From CALCKU01 sp964654665 (GTDB lineage: Bacteria; Pseudomonadota; Alphaproteobacteria; Caulobacterales; Maricaulaceae): a DNA stretch of 64,000 nucleotides. The position numbers and the translations under genes were made by a program. Location: positions 124,001 to 188,000 of the forward strand of contig CAZZKV010000001.1 of assembly GCA_964654665.1 (NCBI GenBank), written 5' to 3'. The notes under the pieces were generated by a model. The model ran no database searches, was not told the origin of the DNA, and saw only the letters and a program-made list of their open reading frames with translations. Below are positions 27,112 through 35,600 of this stretch, piece after piece. The stretch's first letter is position 1. Each line of letters begins with the position of its first letter.

Positions 27112-28377
27112 ATGCGTCATTTTGATTTTGAAAACGGCGAAATGTTTGCCGAAAATGTAGCCTTGCGCGACATTGCCCAAAGTGTTGGTACGCCTTGTTA
27201 TGTTTATTCAACAGCGACATTTGAGCGGCATTACAAAGTTTTCGCGGATAGTTTTTCCGGGATAGAGGCTCTTGTGGCCTATTCAGTTAAGGCCAATTCT
27301 AATATTGCGATATTGGCGACGCTTGCCAAATTAGGCGCAGGGGCGGATGTTGTAAGCGGCGGGGAACTCGCACGGGCGCTGACGGCTGGTATTCCGGGTC
27401 ATAAAATAGTGTTTTCAGGTGTGGGTAAGACAGCTGATGAAATGCGCGCCGGGTTGCGCGCCGGCATTCGTGTTTTTAATGTCGAAAGTCTGCCAGAGCT
27501 TTACCAGCTTGATCAGATAGCAGGAGAGCTAGGCCTTGTTGCTCCTATTGCCTTTCGGGTCAATCCGGATGTGAGCGCAGGGGGACATGAGAAAATCAGT
27601 ACAGGCAAAAAGGAAAATAAATTCGGAATTGCTTGGTCAAAAGCTGAACAAGCCTATGCCGAAGCTGAAACATTACCATATATAAAAATCGTTGGTGTTG
27701 ATGTGCATATCGGCAGCCAGATAGACCAACTGGGTCCCTTTGAAATCGCTATTGCGAAAGTTGGGCAGCTAATCGCCCGTTTGCGGGCTCAAGGCCATAA
27801 TATCCGGAGTTTCGATATTGGAGGGGGATTGGGTATTCCTTATGGGGATAATATGAAAGTTCCGCCCAATCCGGCCGATTATGGCGCAATGGTGCAGCGG
27901 TTAACGGCGGATATGGATGTTGAAATGATATTCGAACCGGGGCGCATGATCTCGGGCAATGCCGGTGTATTATTGACTCAAGTGCTCTATGTTAAAAAAG
28001 GTGAGGATCGCAATTTTTTAATTGTCGATGCGGCGATGAATGATTTGCTGCGTCCTGCGCTTTATGATGCTTATCACGAAATTGAACCGGTTATGGCGCC
28101 CGGTCCAGATTATGAAGACGTTATCTATGATGTTGTTGGACCTATCTGTGAGAGCGGAGATACATTCACCAAAAGTCGTAGCTTGCCGATTATGGCTGCG
28201 GGCGATCTCGTTGTCATGCATTCCGCAGGCGCTTATGGGGCCGCGCAAGCCAGCCAATATAATACACGTCCGCTTGTTCCAGAGGTCTTGGTTCATGGCG
28301 GGGCCTATGAGGTTATCCGTGAACGTCCGGCGATTGAGGATATCCTTAAAACAGAGCGTTTACCATCTTGGCTTTGA
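27112..28377 (+). CDS. lysA: Diaminopimelate decarboxylase LysA
   Basis: Converts meso-diaminopimelate to lysine with PLP, in the cytoplasm. 421 residues. The Schiff-base lysine is in AYSVKANSN (about 63); other marks are GGGLGIPYG, EPGRMISGNAG and the substrate-site cysteine in GPICESGD, followed by GAYGAAQASQYNTRP. It starts 5 bp after lptM, so the two share a transcript. The long gap before the next gene contains an inverted repeat that may end transcription. Confidence 0.97.
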   Translation: MRHFDFENGEMFAENVALRDIAQSVGTPCYVYSTATFERHYKVFADSFSGIEALVAYSVKANSNIAILATLAKLGAGADVVSGGELARALTAGIPGHKIVFSGVGKTADEMRAGLRAGIRVFNVESLPELYQLDQIAGELGLVAPIAFRVNPDVSAGGHEKISTGKKENKFGIAWSKAEQAYAEAETLPYIKIVGVDVHIGSQIDQLGPFEIAIAKVGQLIARLRAQGHNIRSFDIGGGLGIPYGDNMKVPPNPADYGAMVQRLTADMDVEMIFEPGRMISGNAGVLLTQVLYVKKGEDRNFLIVDAAMNDLLRPALYDAYHEIEPVMAPGPDYEDVIYDVVGPICESGDTFTKSRSLPIMAAGDLVVMHSAGAYGAAQASQYNTRPLVPEVLVHGGAYEVIRERPAIEDILKTERLPSWL

Positions 28378-28413
28378 ATTTTATAATTATCTGTCAGCTC
28401 ATCACCGAATATC

Positions 28414-28439
28414 ACACAAATTTAACCTGTAATTTGTGT
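28414..28439 (+). promoter_or_regulatory. Inverted repeat between lysA and the DUF4175 gene
   Basis: Perfect 9 bp arms ACACAAATT and AATTTGTGT separated by TAACCTGT. There is no T-run right after it on the plus strand, so it is a weak terminator at best. It lies about 14 bp before the chosen start of the DUF4175 protein, so an operator role is equally possible. Seen directly; function is inference. Confidence 0.4.
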
Positions 28440-28452
28440 ATTGCTCCTTATA

Positions 28453-31206
28453 ATGAAAACTATGTTTAACCGCGGTTCTACAGATCCATTGACGCACCGC
28501 GTCGACAGATTGACCCAATATGCTTTGGGGCAATTATATATAGAGCGTTATGTGCCCTTAATGGCGGCGGCATTATTCTCAATTGGTCTTTATTTTGCCG
28601 CTAGTTTTAGCGGAATCTGGGAACGGTTTGGCGATCCATGGCGCCTTATAGGGTTGATCATAACGAGTTATTTTATCGGTATAACAACCCTGACATTACG
28701 CCGTCAAAGGCGGCCCGATATTTCAACGGCACGTCGCCGCGTAGAAACTGATGCCGGACAGGCCCATCGTCCGATTGATGTATTGCATGATACGCCGGCT
28801 ATTAGCTCAGATATGTGGCCTAATCACCTATATCATGCGCGGAAACAGGCCGAATCTCTCCGGCGGACACGTCTGCGTCCCACGCTTGCCCCTAAAGATC
28901 CGTATTATTTACGCTTTGTCATGCCGGTCATTGTGATTTGTGCACTTTTTATTGGTTTTGGCGATAATTTAGAGCGGCTGCGCCGAGCCTTTTCTCCTAT
29001 ATGGCAAAGTGGGATTAGCGCGAATGATACGCATTTTGATGCTTGGGTTAATCCGCCGGAATATACGGGCCGCCCACCGGTTTATTTTAAAAACAAGAAA
29101 ACACTCTCTGTTCCTGAGGGCTCGGAATTGGTTGCCCGTATCTCGGGGTCAAAAGATGCCACGCGGCTGAGATTGAAGACGGATAAACACTCGCGTTATT
29201 TAAAACTAAACCGGTTAGGTCCAGAAAGTTTTGAAACGCGAACTCTGTTAAAGGATAGTGGTACAGCCCGCTGGCGTATTGGCGCTCGCCGTCAAAGCTG
29301 GGATTTGATTGTGTTGCCGGACCGTGCCCCACAAGTTTCTTTCAACGCAGACCCAAAGGCGGATAAGCGCGACCGGCTTGAGCTGAAATATTCTTTTGAA
29401 GATGATTATGGTGTTGAAGGTTTCGAATTGGTGATGCAGTTGCTTGGCGATAGTGCATCGGAAAGCTCTGTTCAATTACCGCTGCGGGGGCGATCGGTAA
29501 AGCGAGAGGATTTTGCTCAGGCTCAGATCGATATGACGAAACATATCTGGACAGGCCGAAAAGTGTCTGCGCGGCTGCGTGTAACTGATGGGCGTGGGCA
29601 ATCGGGAATGAGCGCGATTAAATATTTCACTCTACCGGATAAAATTTTCATAGAACCCTTGGCTAAAGCGATCGTTGAACAACGGACACTTGTTATTATG
29701 GGGGATGATGAATATGCCCCAGAGCCTCAATATACCGAAGCGCAAAAGGCAAAACTGCCATTATATGATCAGTTCCAGCCTAACGTGCGCTTGAACCGGG
29801 CTCCGCAAGAGCTACAGCGTGCGGTACAATTACTTGAAGCGATTACCGATGCGCCCGCGGGACTTTACGAAGACCCTGCTGTTTATATGGGATTAAAAGC
29901 GGCTGAACGGCGGCTGCGTTATGCCCGTTCCCAAGATGATTTATTGGGCTTGGCGGATGATCTTTGGGCCATTGCTTTGCGCGCAGAATTTGGCACATTG
30001 GGCACAGCGTTGGAAGAAATGCGCGAAGCGGAACGTAATTTACGAGATGGACTGGCGCGAAGGGTCCCTCAGCGCGAAGTTGATACGCTGTTTGAACGGT
30101 ATGATCTGGCTGTCGAACGGTATATGGAAGAGTTGCGACGCAAAGCTTTGGAAGATGGAAATTTTGCCGAAGGCGGCGATGGCGGCGGCCAAGGCGGCGG
30201 TCGCAATATGGATGAAATCGAGGCTTTGCTCAAAGCGATTGAAGAGGCGAACCGGCAAGGGGATGTTGAAGGGGCGCGTAAGGCTTTGGCTAAACTAGCG
30301 GAGCTTTTAGAAAACACCCAAATAGAAATTCAATTGGGTCAGGGCGGCGCCGGAGGTGAGTCCATGCAAGGGGAGATGAGTGAGGAAATGCGCGAAGCCC
30401 TTGAAGAGATGGCGGATTTATTAGGCGAGCAACGGGAGCTTAAAGACGAGACCGAACAAGCTGAGGACCGCCAAGCTGAAAGTGAATTACAAGGAGCTGG
30501 AAGCGGGCTAGGCGGGGATAGTAATGAAGAGGGCGAAACGGGACAAGGCGAGCGCGGCGAAACTGTTTTAACGCCGCGCGAGTTGGCGGAACGTCAACGG
30601 GCGTTGCAAGAGGGGTTAGAGGCTCTCGCAGAATCTGTACCGGATTTGAGCGCGCAGGCCGATACGGGGCAGCCGGGCGGAAGCGGCGAAGAGGGCGAAA
30701 CGGGCGGCGTTGGACAGGGCGAAGACCAAGAAGGCCGCGGCGGTGACGATGATCCGTCAGACTTAGGGGAACAATCCGGTGGTGGGACAGACGGCTCGCA
30801 AGGCGAAACAGGCGGCGGCGTGGGCCTGTCACCTGAGGAGGCCTTACGCGCAGCGCGGGGGGCTATGCAAAGCAGCCGTGATGCCCTGCGCCGCGAAGAT
30901 TTTGCGGCGGCTAATGAAGCGCAAGACGAGGCGATTGACGCGCTACGCGAAGCGGCCCGGGCCTTGGCCGATCAAGGCAATCCGAGTAATGCGCAACAGG
31001 CCGAAGCTGGTGAAGGGGAGGGCAACAATCCCTTGGGCACAGAAAACGGCGGGCAAAATGACGATAATTTTGATGCGGATATTGACGGAATAGATAATGC
31101 TGAGCGGGCTCGGCAATTATTAGAAGAGTTACGCCGCCGTGCCGCAGAACAAGACCGCGCTCCGTCGGAACGTGACTATCTCGAAAGATTGTTAAAACGG
31201 TTTTGA
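28453..31206 (+). CDS. TIGR02302/DUF4175 family membrane protein
   Basis: About 917 residues from ATG 28453 (an in-frame TTG lies 4 codons earlier). The family is found almost only in alphaproteobacteria and has no known function. Two N-terminal membrane spans (about 38-78) and a third near 160 precede a periplasmic part with an RPPVYFKNKKTLSVPEGSEL beta-domain region. The second half is rich in Arg/Glu helices (coiled-coil-like), then a low-complexity Gly/Glu/Gln region (about 610-870) with repeats such as EEGETGQGERGE and GGGTDGSQGETGGG. It ends with ERDYLERLLKRF, a conserved family tail. Confidence 0.92.
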   Translation: MKTMFNRGSTDPLTHRVDRLTQYALGQLYIERYVPLMAAALFSIGLYFAASFSGIWERFGDPWRLIGLIITSYFIGITTLTLRRQRRPDISTARRRVETDAGQAHRPIDVLHDTPAISSDMWPNHLYHARKQAESLRRTRLRPTLAPKDPYYLRFVMPVIVICALFIGFGDNLERLRRAFSPIWQSGISANDTHFDAWVNPPEYTGRPPVYFKNKKTLSVPEGSELVARISGSKDATRLRLKTDKHSRYLKLNRLGPESFETRTLLKDSGTARWRIGARRQSWDLIVLPDRAPQVSFNADPKADKRDRLELKYSFEDDYGVEGFELVMQLLGDSASESSVQLPLRGRSVKREDFAQAQIDMTKHIWTGRKVSARLRVTDGRGQSGMSAIKYFTLPDKIFIEPLAKAIVEQRTLVIMGDDEYAPEPQYTEAQKAKLPLYDQFQPNVRLNRAPQELQRAVQLLEAITDAPAGLYEDPAVYMGLKAAERRLRYARSQDDLLGLADDLWAIALRAEFGTLGTALEEMREAERNLRDGLARRVPQREVDTLFERYDLAVERYMEELRRKALEDGNFAEGGDGGGQGGGRNMDEIEALLKAIEEANRQGDVEGARKALAKLAELLENTQIEIQLGQGGAGGESMQGEMSEEMREALEEMADLLGEQRELKDETEQAEDRQAESELQGAGSGLGGDSNEEGETGQGERGETVLTPRELAERQRALQEGLEALAESVPDLSAQADTGQPGGSGEEGETGGVGQGEDQEGRGGDDDPSDLGEQSGGGTDGSQGETGGGVGLSPEEALRAARGAMQSSRDALRREDFAAANEAQDEAIDALREAARALADQGNPSNAQQAEAGEGEGNNPLGTENGGQNDDNFDADIDGIDNAERARQLLEELRRRAAEQDRAPSERDYLERLLKRF

Positions 31207-31396
31207 TATTTTCCTGAGCCCGGATTTAAACCTGTCTCATAGAGGTTAATATCACTGCCCGTGAGAGGGTCCAAATTGTTAAAGGTCCCATTGATAACGC
31301 AATTTCTGCACTAAGATTGTTATAAAAGGTCGGGGGCGTATAGATATGGCTAGGGCCTGTCTGGTTGCTATAAAATAGGTTTCTATCCGCATTCAT
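31204..31396 (-). pseudogene. Possible debris of a secreted-protein gene
   Basis: On the minus strand from ATG 31396 a frame reads MNADRNLFYSNQTGPSHIYT then PPTFYNNLSAEI; near 31300 a change of frame gives VINGTFNNLDPLTGSDINLY followed by ETGLNPGSGKYQ. Both halves look like exported, Asn/Gly/Thr-rich protein, but neither alone is a gene and the second runs into the end of the DUF4175 gene. A start-less, shifted remnant is the best reading. Weak evidence; it could be chance. Confidence 0.3.
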
Positions 31397-31437
31397 TCCG
31401 TTTCATTCCTTAATTTTTTCAATCCTTTGCAAATAAG

Positions 31438-31893
31438 CCGATGAATATATCCACGCTCACACATAAGCCTTTATAGTCATCGGTGTTGAAACTGCGGGTT
31501 TGGCTCTGATCTGTATTTATGTGGACAGCGTCAGCTATGGGTTGAAACATAGGTTTTTGCTGTGTGGACAAATAATCGTCGTAGGTTTGTTATCAGCAAG
31601 ACGATGAGACTGAGCGCTAGAGGGTTACGGCTCTGGAGGTGCCGGGTCTTTGCGGTGGAGTTTGACCGCTGCGCCTAGCGGCTTTGGAATTGGGTCGTGT
31701 ACGGGCGTAACTGCGGGAAATCCCAATGAGACCGCCGCTAAACAATCATCGCCGCGAGAGTGACATCTCGTAAAACATATCACGCCTTTGGTATCCATCG
31801 GGGTGACGCTCTCGCGGGCTGTCCTTTTGGGACAACGCAGGCTTTACTTGGCGCTCCATCCTTGCGCGGGCGTCCTCCAAGGCTTTTGCTTGG
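31438..31893. ncRNA. Densely folded non-coding segment, candidate structured RNA
   Basis: Part of the 817 bp gap between the DUF4175 gene and the repeat protein. No credible protein frame spans it, yet nine perfect arms occur in order: CCGATG/CATCGG (31438/31478), ACAGC/GCTGT (31525/31559) around CTATG/CATAG, ATCGTC/GACGAT (31575/31600), CGCTAG/CTAGCG (31615/31675) around GCGGT/ACCGC, ATTGGG/CCCAAT (31689/31722), a 9 bp CCGCGAGAG/CTCTCGCGG (31752/31809), TGTCC/GGACA (31820/31830) and CCAAG/CTTGG (31877/31889). Length is in the range of tmRNA or RNase P RNA, but the RNase P core GAGGAAAGTCC and a tmRNA tag frame ending in ALAA/AVAA were not found on either strand. Strand and identity are unresolved. 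Confidence 0.45.
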
Positions 31894-31917
31894 CTGTATA
31901 TAGGCGTATCAATTCGG

Positions 31918-31949
31918 CTTTAGGGTTTTAGGGTTTTAGGGCTTTAGGC
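31918..31949. repeat. Tandem TTTTAGGG-like octamer repeat, four units
   Basis: Four consecutive 8 bp units: CTTTAGGG, TTTTAGGG, TTTTAGGG, CTTTAGGC. The unit resembles eukaryotic telomere repeats by chance. It lies between the folded segment and the terminator of the minus-strand gene at 32024. Repeat number may vary between strains. Confidence 0.8.
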
Positions 31950-31975
31950 AATTTAACCGTTCAACACCGCGCGAT

Positions 31976-31999
31976 AAAAAACCCTCCGCAAAGGGAGGG
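31976..31999 (-). terminator. Rho-independent terminator of the repeat-protein gene
   Basis: On the minus strand GCCCTCCC, a short TTTGC loop, then GGAGGG and a run of six T. The 6 bp G/C stem and T-run make a strong intrinsic terminator about 25 bp after the stop at 32024. Confidence 0.9.
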
Positions 32000-32023
32000 C
32001 TTGTGATTGTCATATTGTCAGAC

Positions 32024-33358
32024 TTAATTGCGTTTGCGCCATTGCATACGTTTGCGGGCCGGCGCGCCTTCATAGGCGTTGCCTGAGGGTGTTTCCGATG
32101 TATATCCAGATCCATAGCTAGAGGTCTTTCCGCCGTAAGTAATGGATTGATGGCTCTTGCTGGTTCCCTGTGAATGGTTGGACTGTGTGGTTCCGGACCC
32201 GTAAGATGAGCTGGAATTATATGATGTACCCGAGTTTTGATAATGGGTTACACTGTCACGCGATTTCCGGCAGGCCATGTAGCTCTCGTAATTATCATGA
32301 AGCGCGCAATCTTTTGATGTATGATGCTTTGCCGCAGCTGGGGCGGTGTATGTCGATGTGGCTGCCGGTGCCGAATAACGCGGGGCTGTATATGTTGGCG
32401 TTGGTGTGACAACGGTGTTTTTATGACGGCTATAACTTTGGCTGCTCCGGATGGATCCTGTGCCGGGTTTGCAGACAACTTGACGCCATTCGTAGCGTTC
32501 TGGTGTAACCAGTACTTTTTTGGCGACTTCGCCATATTTGGCGGGGACATTAACAGTCCGTTCACCGCCGGCACTGATAAGGTCTTCGACTAACAGGGTT
32601 CTATATTCTGCGGGAACCGGAATTTCTTCGACGCCGCCAGGGTCAGAGACAACCTGTTTCAAGACGGTTTGATATTTAGCAGGCACGCGCGTGCGGCGCA
32701 CTTGCCCTGCTGATGTCATAACTTTCTTATTATAAGATACACTCTCGCCTGGTTCTTCAACAAGGCACCAGATTTCACATGTCGGACCGCAATGGGTTGC
32801 TCCCCCCGTTTGGCCATATTGAACGGTTGAGGCATAGCCTTGGCCCCCGCGGCCTGCATCAGCGGTTGAATGAATTTTATATCCTTGGCGGGCTAATTGA
32901 CCCGGATTACCTTTTTTCCACACCAGGCGCGGCGCGGAGACTTTCATCGTTTCGGTTACAGATGAAAATTGCGGCGCAGATACGGATAGTTTATCATAGG
33001 CTGGCCGTGTCATGACTTTTTCAGAAACCGAGCGATAGCTTGGCTGGCGGACACGATACCGTACACTCGCTTCCTTTATCATGATTTTTTCTTCGCGTGT
33101 GGCCAGTTGTGGTTGTTCGACCTCGATGGTTGAATAGGCTTCTTCAACAAGAACACTCTCTGAGGATGTTTCATATTGGGCCGGAATTTCAACTCGGGCA
33201 TAGCAAAGACCCGCTGTGGGATTGGCGGGTAAAAGGTCGGGTGTATATCCAGGTAATGCGGAGCCGCCCGCAAAGGCCAATGGTGCCATAAGGGGGACGG
33301 TAGCCGCACTCAGGATGAGGCGTGTGAACGTGCGGGTGTTTTTAATAAACGATATCAT
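32024..33358 (-). CDS. Secreted protein with PA(K/E)Y-type repeats
   Basis: Start chosen at ATG 33358 (444 residues), with AAAGGTGAAG upstream; a longer frame to 33433 lacks such a site. The signal peptide is LILSAATVPLMAPLAFA. The mature protein has two blocks of short beta-like repeats: first YSTIEVEQPQ, YRVRQPSY and YDKLSVSAPQF, ending LVWKKG; then VPAKYQTVLKQVVSD, VPAEYRTLLVEDL and VPAKYGEVAKKVLV, ending YEWRQVVC. Between them is a cysteine pair (GPTCEIWC). The last 130 residues are Ser/Tyr/Gly/Thr-rich, low complexity, and end basic (KRMQWRKRN). Surface or periplasmic scaffold is my guess; family not recognised. Confidence 0.85.
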   Translation of the reverse strand: MISFIKNTRTFTRLILSAATVPLMAPLAFAGGSALPGYTPDLLPANPTAGLCYARVEIPAQYETSSESVLVEEAYSTIEVEQPQLATREEKIMIKEASVRYRVRQPSYRSVSEKVMTRPAYDKLSVSAPQFSSVTETMKVSAPRLVWKKGNPGQLARQGYKIHSTADAGRGGQGYASTVQYGQTGGATHCGPTCEIWCLVEEPGESVSYNKKVMTSAGQVRRTRVPAKYQTVLKQVVSDPGGVEEIPVPAEYRTLLVEDLISAGGERTVNVPAKYGEVAKKVLVTPERYEWRQVVCKPGTGSIRSSQSYSRHKNTVVTPTPTYTAPRYSAPAATSTYTAPAAAKHHTSKDCALHDNYESYMACRKSRDSVTHYQNSGTSYNSSSSYGSGTTQSNHSQGTSKSHQSITYGGKTSSYGSGYTSETPSGNAYEGAPARKRMQWRKRN

Positions 33359-33450
33359 AACTTCACCTTTCGCATTGCGGGCAACCCGCAGTGTCTGATT
33401 TGATTGTTCGTGCCGAAGCAAAAAATATGCCAAGGCGGATCATATTAGTT

Positions 33451-33906
33451 TTATTCTTGTCTTGATTGGATGTTGGTGGTAATTTTTCGGCAAATGATGT
33501 GCGTTATCACCGCGCCGACAATAGCGCCTAAAATGTTAGCAATTCCATCAGCGATTGACGCCGTGCGGCCTATAGCCATTGTGCCCTGTAAAATTTCAAT
33601 CGTAATACCATAGGCAGAGCATAAACCGATAATTGGTATTATGGCGAGACGGGGAAACGCTAAGGTCGTAATGATAGCTAACCCGCAATATACACTAAAG
33701 TGTACGAATTTATCTAAATGCGGTACGCTTTGCGTACTTTGCGTTGGTACCAATGACTCTATGGCAATGATAAGAATGAGAGCTAGATTACAAGCGATCA
33801 TTATGGAGGACAGGATAGTAGAAAAATGACGGGTTTCATTGGACTGAACATAGCGTTGCAGCCCTGTTCTATAAGAGTTCATGTCGTTGATAATCACAGC
33901 CCTCAT
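33451..33906 (-). CDS. VanZ-like family membrane protein
   Basis: 151 residues with about four membrane spans. The VanZ-like signature is present: DKFVHFSVYCGLA, then YGITIEILQGTMAIGRTASI and ADGIANILGAIVGA. The first 25 residues are polar, and an ATG 8 codons in (33882) may be the true start. Members are linked to envelope or glycopeptide responses, but the biochemical role is not known. It is upstream of the repeat-protein gene on the same strand. Confidence 0.85.
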   Translation of the reverse strand: MRAVIINDMNSYRTGLQRYVQSNETRHFSTILSSIMIACNLALILIIAIESLVPTQSTQSVPHLDKFVHFSVYCGLAIITTLAFPRLAIIPIIGLCSAYGITIEILQGTMAIGRTASIADGIANILGAIVGAVITHIICRKITTNIQSRQE

Positions 33907-34073
33907 GTGCCTATTTTAACTCCCGCAAAATATGCTGAGCGGACCCCAGTCCACCACATTTAATTTCAAAGTGAAATTGTGGCTGAAATGGGGCAAAACT
34001 GACAAAATAGGTCTTCCTTCATCAGCTTTAGAAGCTTACTGTTGCGTAAATCACACAATGTAAAGGCAGAAAG

Positions 34074-34346
34074 ATGGAAATTTTAAATCCAAAAGTAGTT
34101 GTCCAAGATTTACCAGGATGGACGGGCGGAGATGATTTTATTACCAAAATTTTCAAATTTGAAGATTTTGCGCAGGCTTTTGGTTTTATGACATGCATCG
34201 CGATTATTGCTGATAAAATGGACCACCACCCTGAATGGTTCAATGTCTATAACCGGGTCGATGTTACATTGACAACACATGATGCTGGCGGTGTGACGGA
34301 AAAGGATATAGCTTTGGCTAAAGCGATGGAAAAATCTGCACGTTAA
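34074..34346 (+). CDS. phhB: Pterin-4-alpha-carbinolamine dehydratase
   Basis: Recycles the pterin cofactor used by aromatic amino acid hydroxylases (PCD/DCoH family). 90 residues. The histidine motif DKMDHHPEWFNVYNRVDVTL and the following THDAGGVTEKDIALA are complete. A GCAGAAAG segment lies just before the ATG. No phenylalanine hydroxylase gene is in the window, so its partner is elsewhere. Confidence 0.94.
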   Translation: MEILNPKVVVQDLPGWTGGDDFITKIFKFEDFAQAFGFMTCIAIIADKMDHHPEWFNVYNRVDVTLTTHDAGGVTEKDIALAKAMEKSAR

Positions 34347-34377
34347 TTAAATTAAGCGCGCCTTATAGCCTGCAATA

Positions 34378-35565
34378 TTATCGGGCTAGTTCTTTCATTG
34401 CATTTTCAAGGCCGGACAAAGTCATAGGGAACATACGGTCCTCGCCAATAATGTCTTGGATCATTTTTGTGCTTTGCGAATAAGACCAATATTTCTCCTC
34501 TGTAGGGTTAATCCAGATAAAATGTGGATAGACATCGACTAGACGTTTAAGCCATGTGGCTCCGGCTTCTTCATTCCAATGTTCCACCGACCCGCCGCGC
34601 ATGGCAACTTCATAAGGGCTCATGGCAGCATCTCCAACCATGACAACGCGGTAGTCAGATGCAAATTTATGTAATACGTCCCATGTTGGTGTCACGTCTG
34701 TCATCCGGCGGATATTATCTTTCCATAAATGCTCGTAAACGCAATTATGGAAATAGAAATATTCGAGCCGTTTAAATTCTGAGCGTGCCGCAGAAAATAA
34801 CTCTTCAGCCTGTTTAACATAGGCATCCATTGAGCCACCAATATCAAAAAAGGCAAGCACTTTTACGGCATTGCGGCGTTCGGGTCGCATTTGGATGTCT
34901 AACCAACCTTGTTTGGCGGTACCCCGAATTGTGCTGTCCAGATCCAATTCATCGGCCGCGCCTTCACGTGCAAAACGGCGTAAACGGCGTAGCGCAATTT
35001 TTATATTGCGTGTACCAATTTCACGGTCTCCATCCAGATTTTTAAAATGTCGTTTGTCCCAGACTTTCACCGCCTTTTTATGACGACTTTCATTTTGCCC
35101 AATCCTAACCCCTTCGGGATTATATCCATAAGCGCCAAAGGGTGATGTGCCTGCCGTACCAATATTTTTATTGCCGCCTTCATGACGTTTATCTTGATTT
35201 TCAAGACGTTCTTTCAAGGCTTCCATGATTTTATCCAAATCACCAAGGGCTTCAATCTCTGCCATTTCTTCGGGAGTTAAATGTTTTTCAGCAAGCGCTT
35301 TAAGCCATTCGGATGGAATTTCATGGCTGTCTTCGCCAAATATATCCGAGAGGTAATCCATACCACGAAAACAATGGGCAAAGACTTGATCAAATTTATC
35401 CAGATCCCGCTCATCTTTTACCAATGCTGTGCGCGATAGATAATAAAACCCGTCAAGACTGTCATCGGGTATACCTTTATCCAATCCTTCCAGTAATGTT
35501 AGATATTCGCGGATCGTTACGGGAATTTTGGCGGAACGTAGGTCGGTGAAAAAACTTTGAAACAT
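34378..35565 (-). CDS. VWA domain (CoxE-like) protein
   Basis: 395 residues, cytoplasmic. The N-terminus (RSAKIPVTIREYLTLLEGLD) and the HRHFRN-like core with RRFAREGAADELDLDSTI are typical of CoxE-like VWA proteins. The metal-dependent adhesion site is FFDIGGSMDAYV, a DxGGSM form rather than DxSxS. Such proteins usually work with a MoxR-type AAA ATPase, but none is next to it here. It is transcribed after the DUF533 gene, 35 bp away. Confidence 0.9.
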   Translation of the reverse strand: MFQSFFTDLRSAKIPVTIREYLTLLEGLDKGIPDDSLDGFYYLSRTALVKDERDLDKFDQVFAHCFRGMDYLSDIFGEDSHEIPSEWLKALAEKHLTPEEMAEIEALGDLDKIMEALKERLENQDKRHEGGNKNIGTAGTSPFGAYGYNPEGVRIGQNESRHKKAVKVWDKRHFKNLDGDREIGTRNIKIALRRLRRFAREGAADELDLDSTIRGTAKQGWLDIQMRPERRNAVKVLAFFDIGGSMDAYVKQAEELFSAARSEFKRLEYFYFHNCVYEHLWKDNIRRMTDVTPTWDVLHKFASDYRVVMVGDAAMSPYEVAMRGGSVEHWNEEAGATWLKRLVDVYPHFIWINPTEEKYWSYSQSTKMIQDIIGEDRMFPMTLSGLENAMKELAR

Positions 35566-35600
35566 TAGCGTATCATATCTATAGTTAGCGTTGCCTCGCC

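Noticed and set aside
30440..30832. 130-residue Arg/Pro/Leu-rich frame antisense to the DUF4175 gene
   Set aside because: Shadow of the Gly/Glu-rich repeat region; composition follows from the codons on the other strand.
31438..31893. tmRNA or RNase P RNA assignment for the folded segment
   Set aside because: The RNase P core GAGGAAAGTCC, the tmRNA T-loop GGTTCGAATCC and a tag frame ending in ALAA/AVAA were not seen on either strand, so no name was given.
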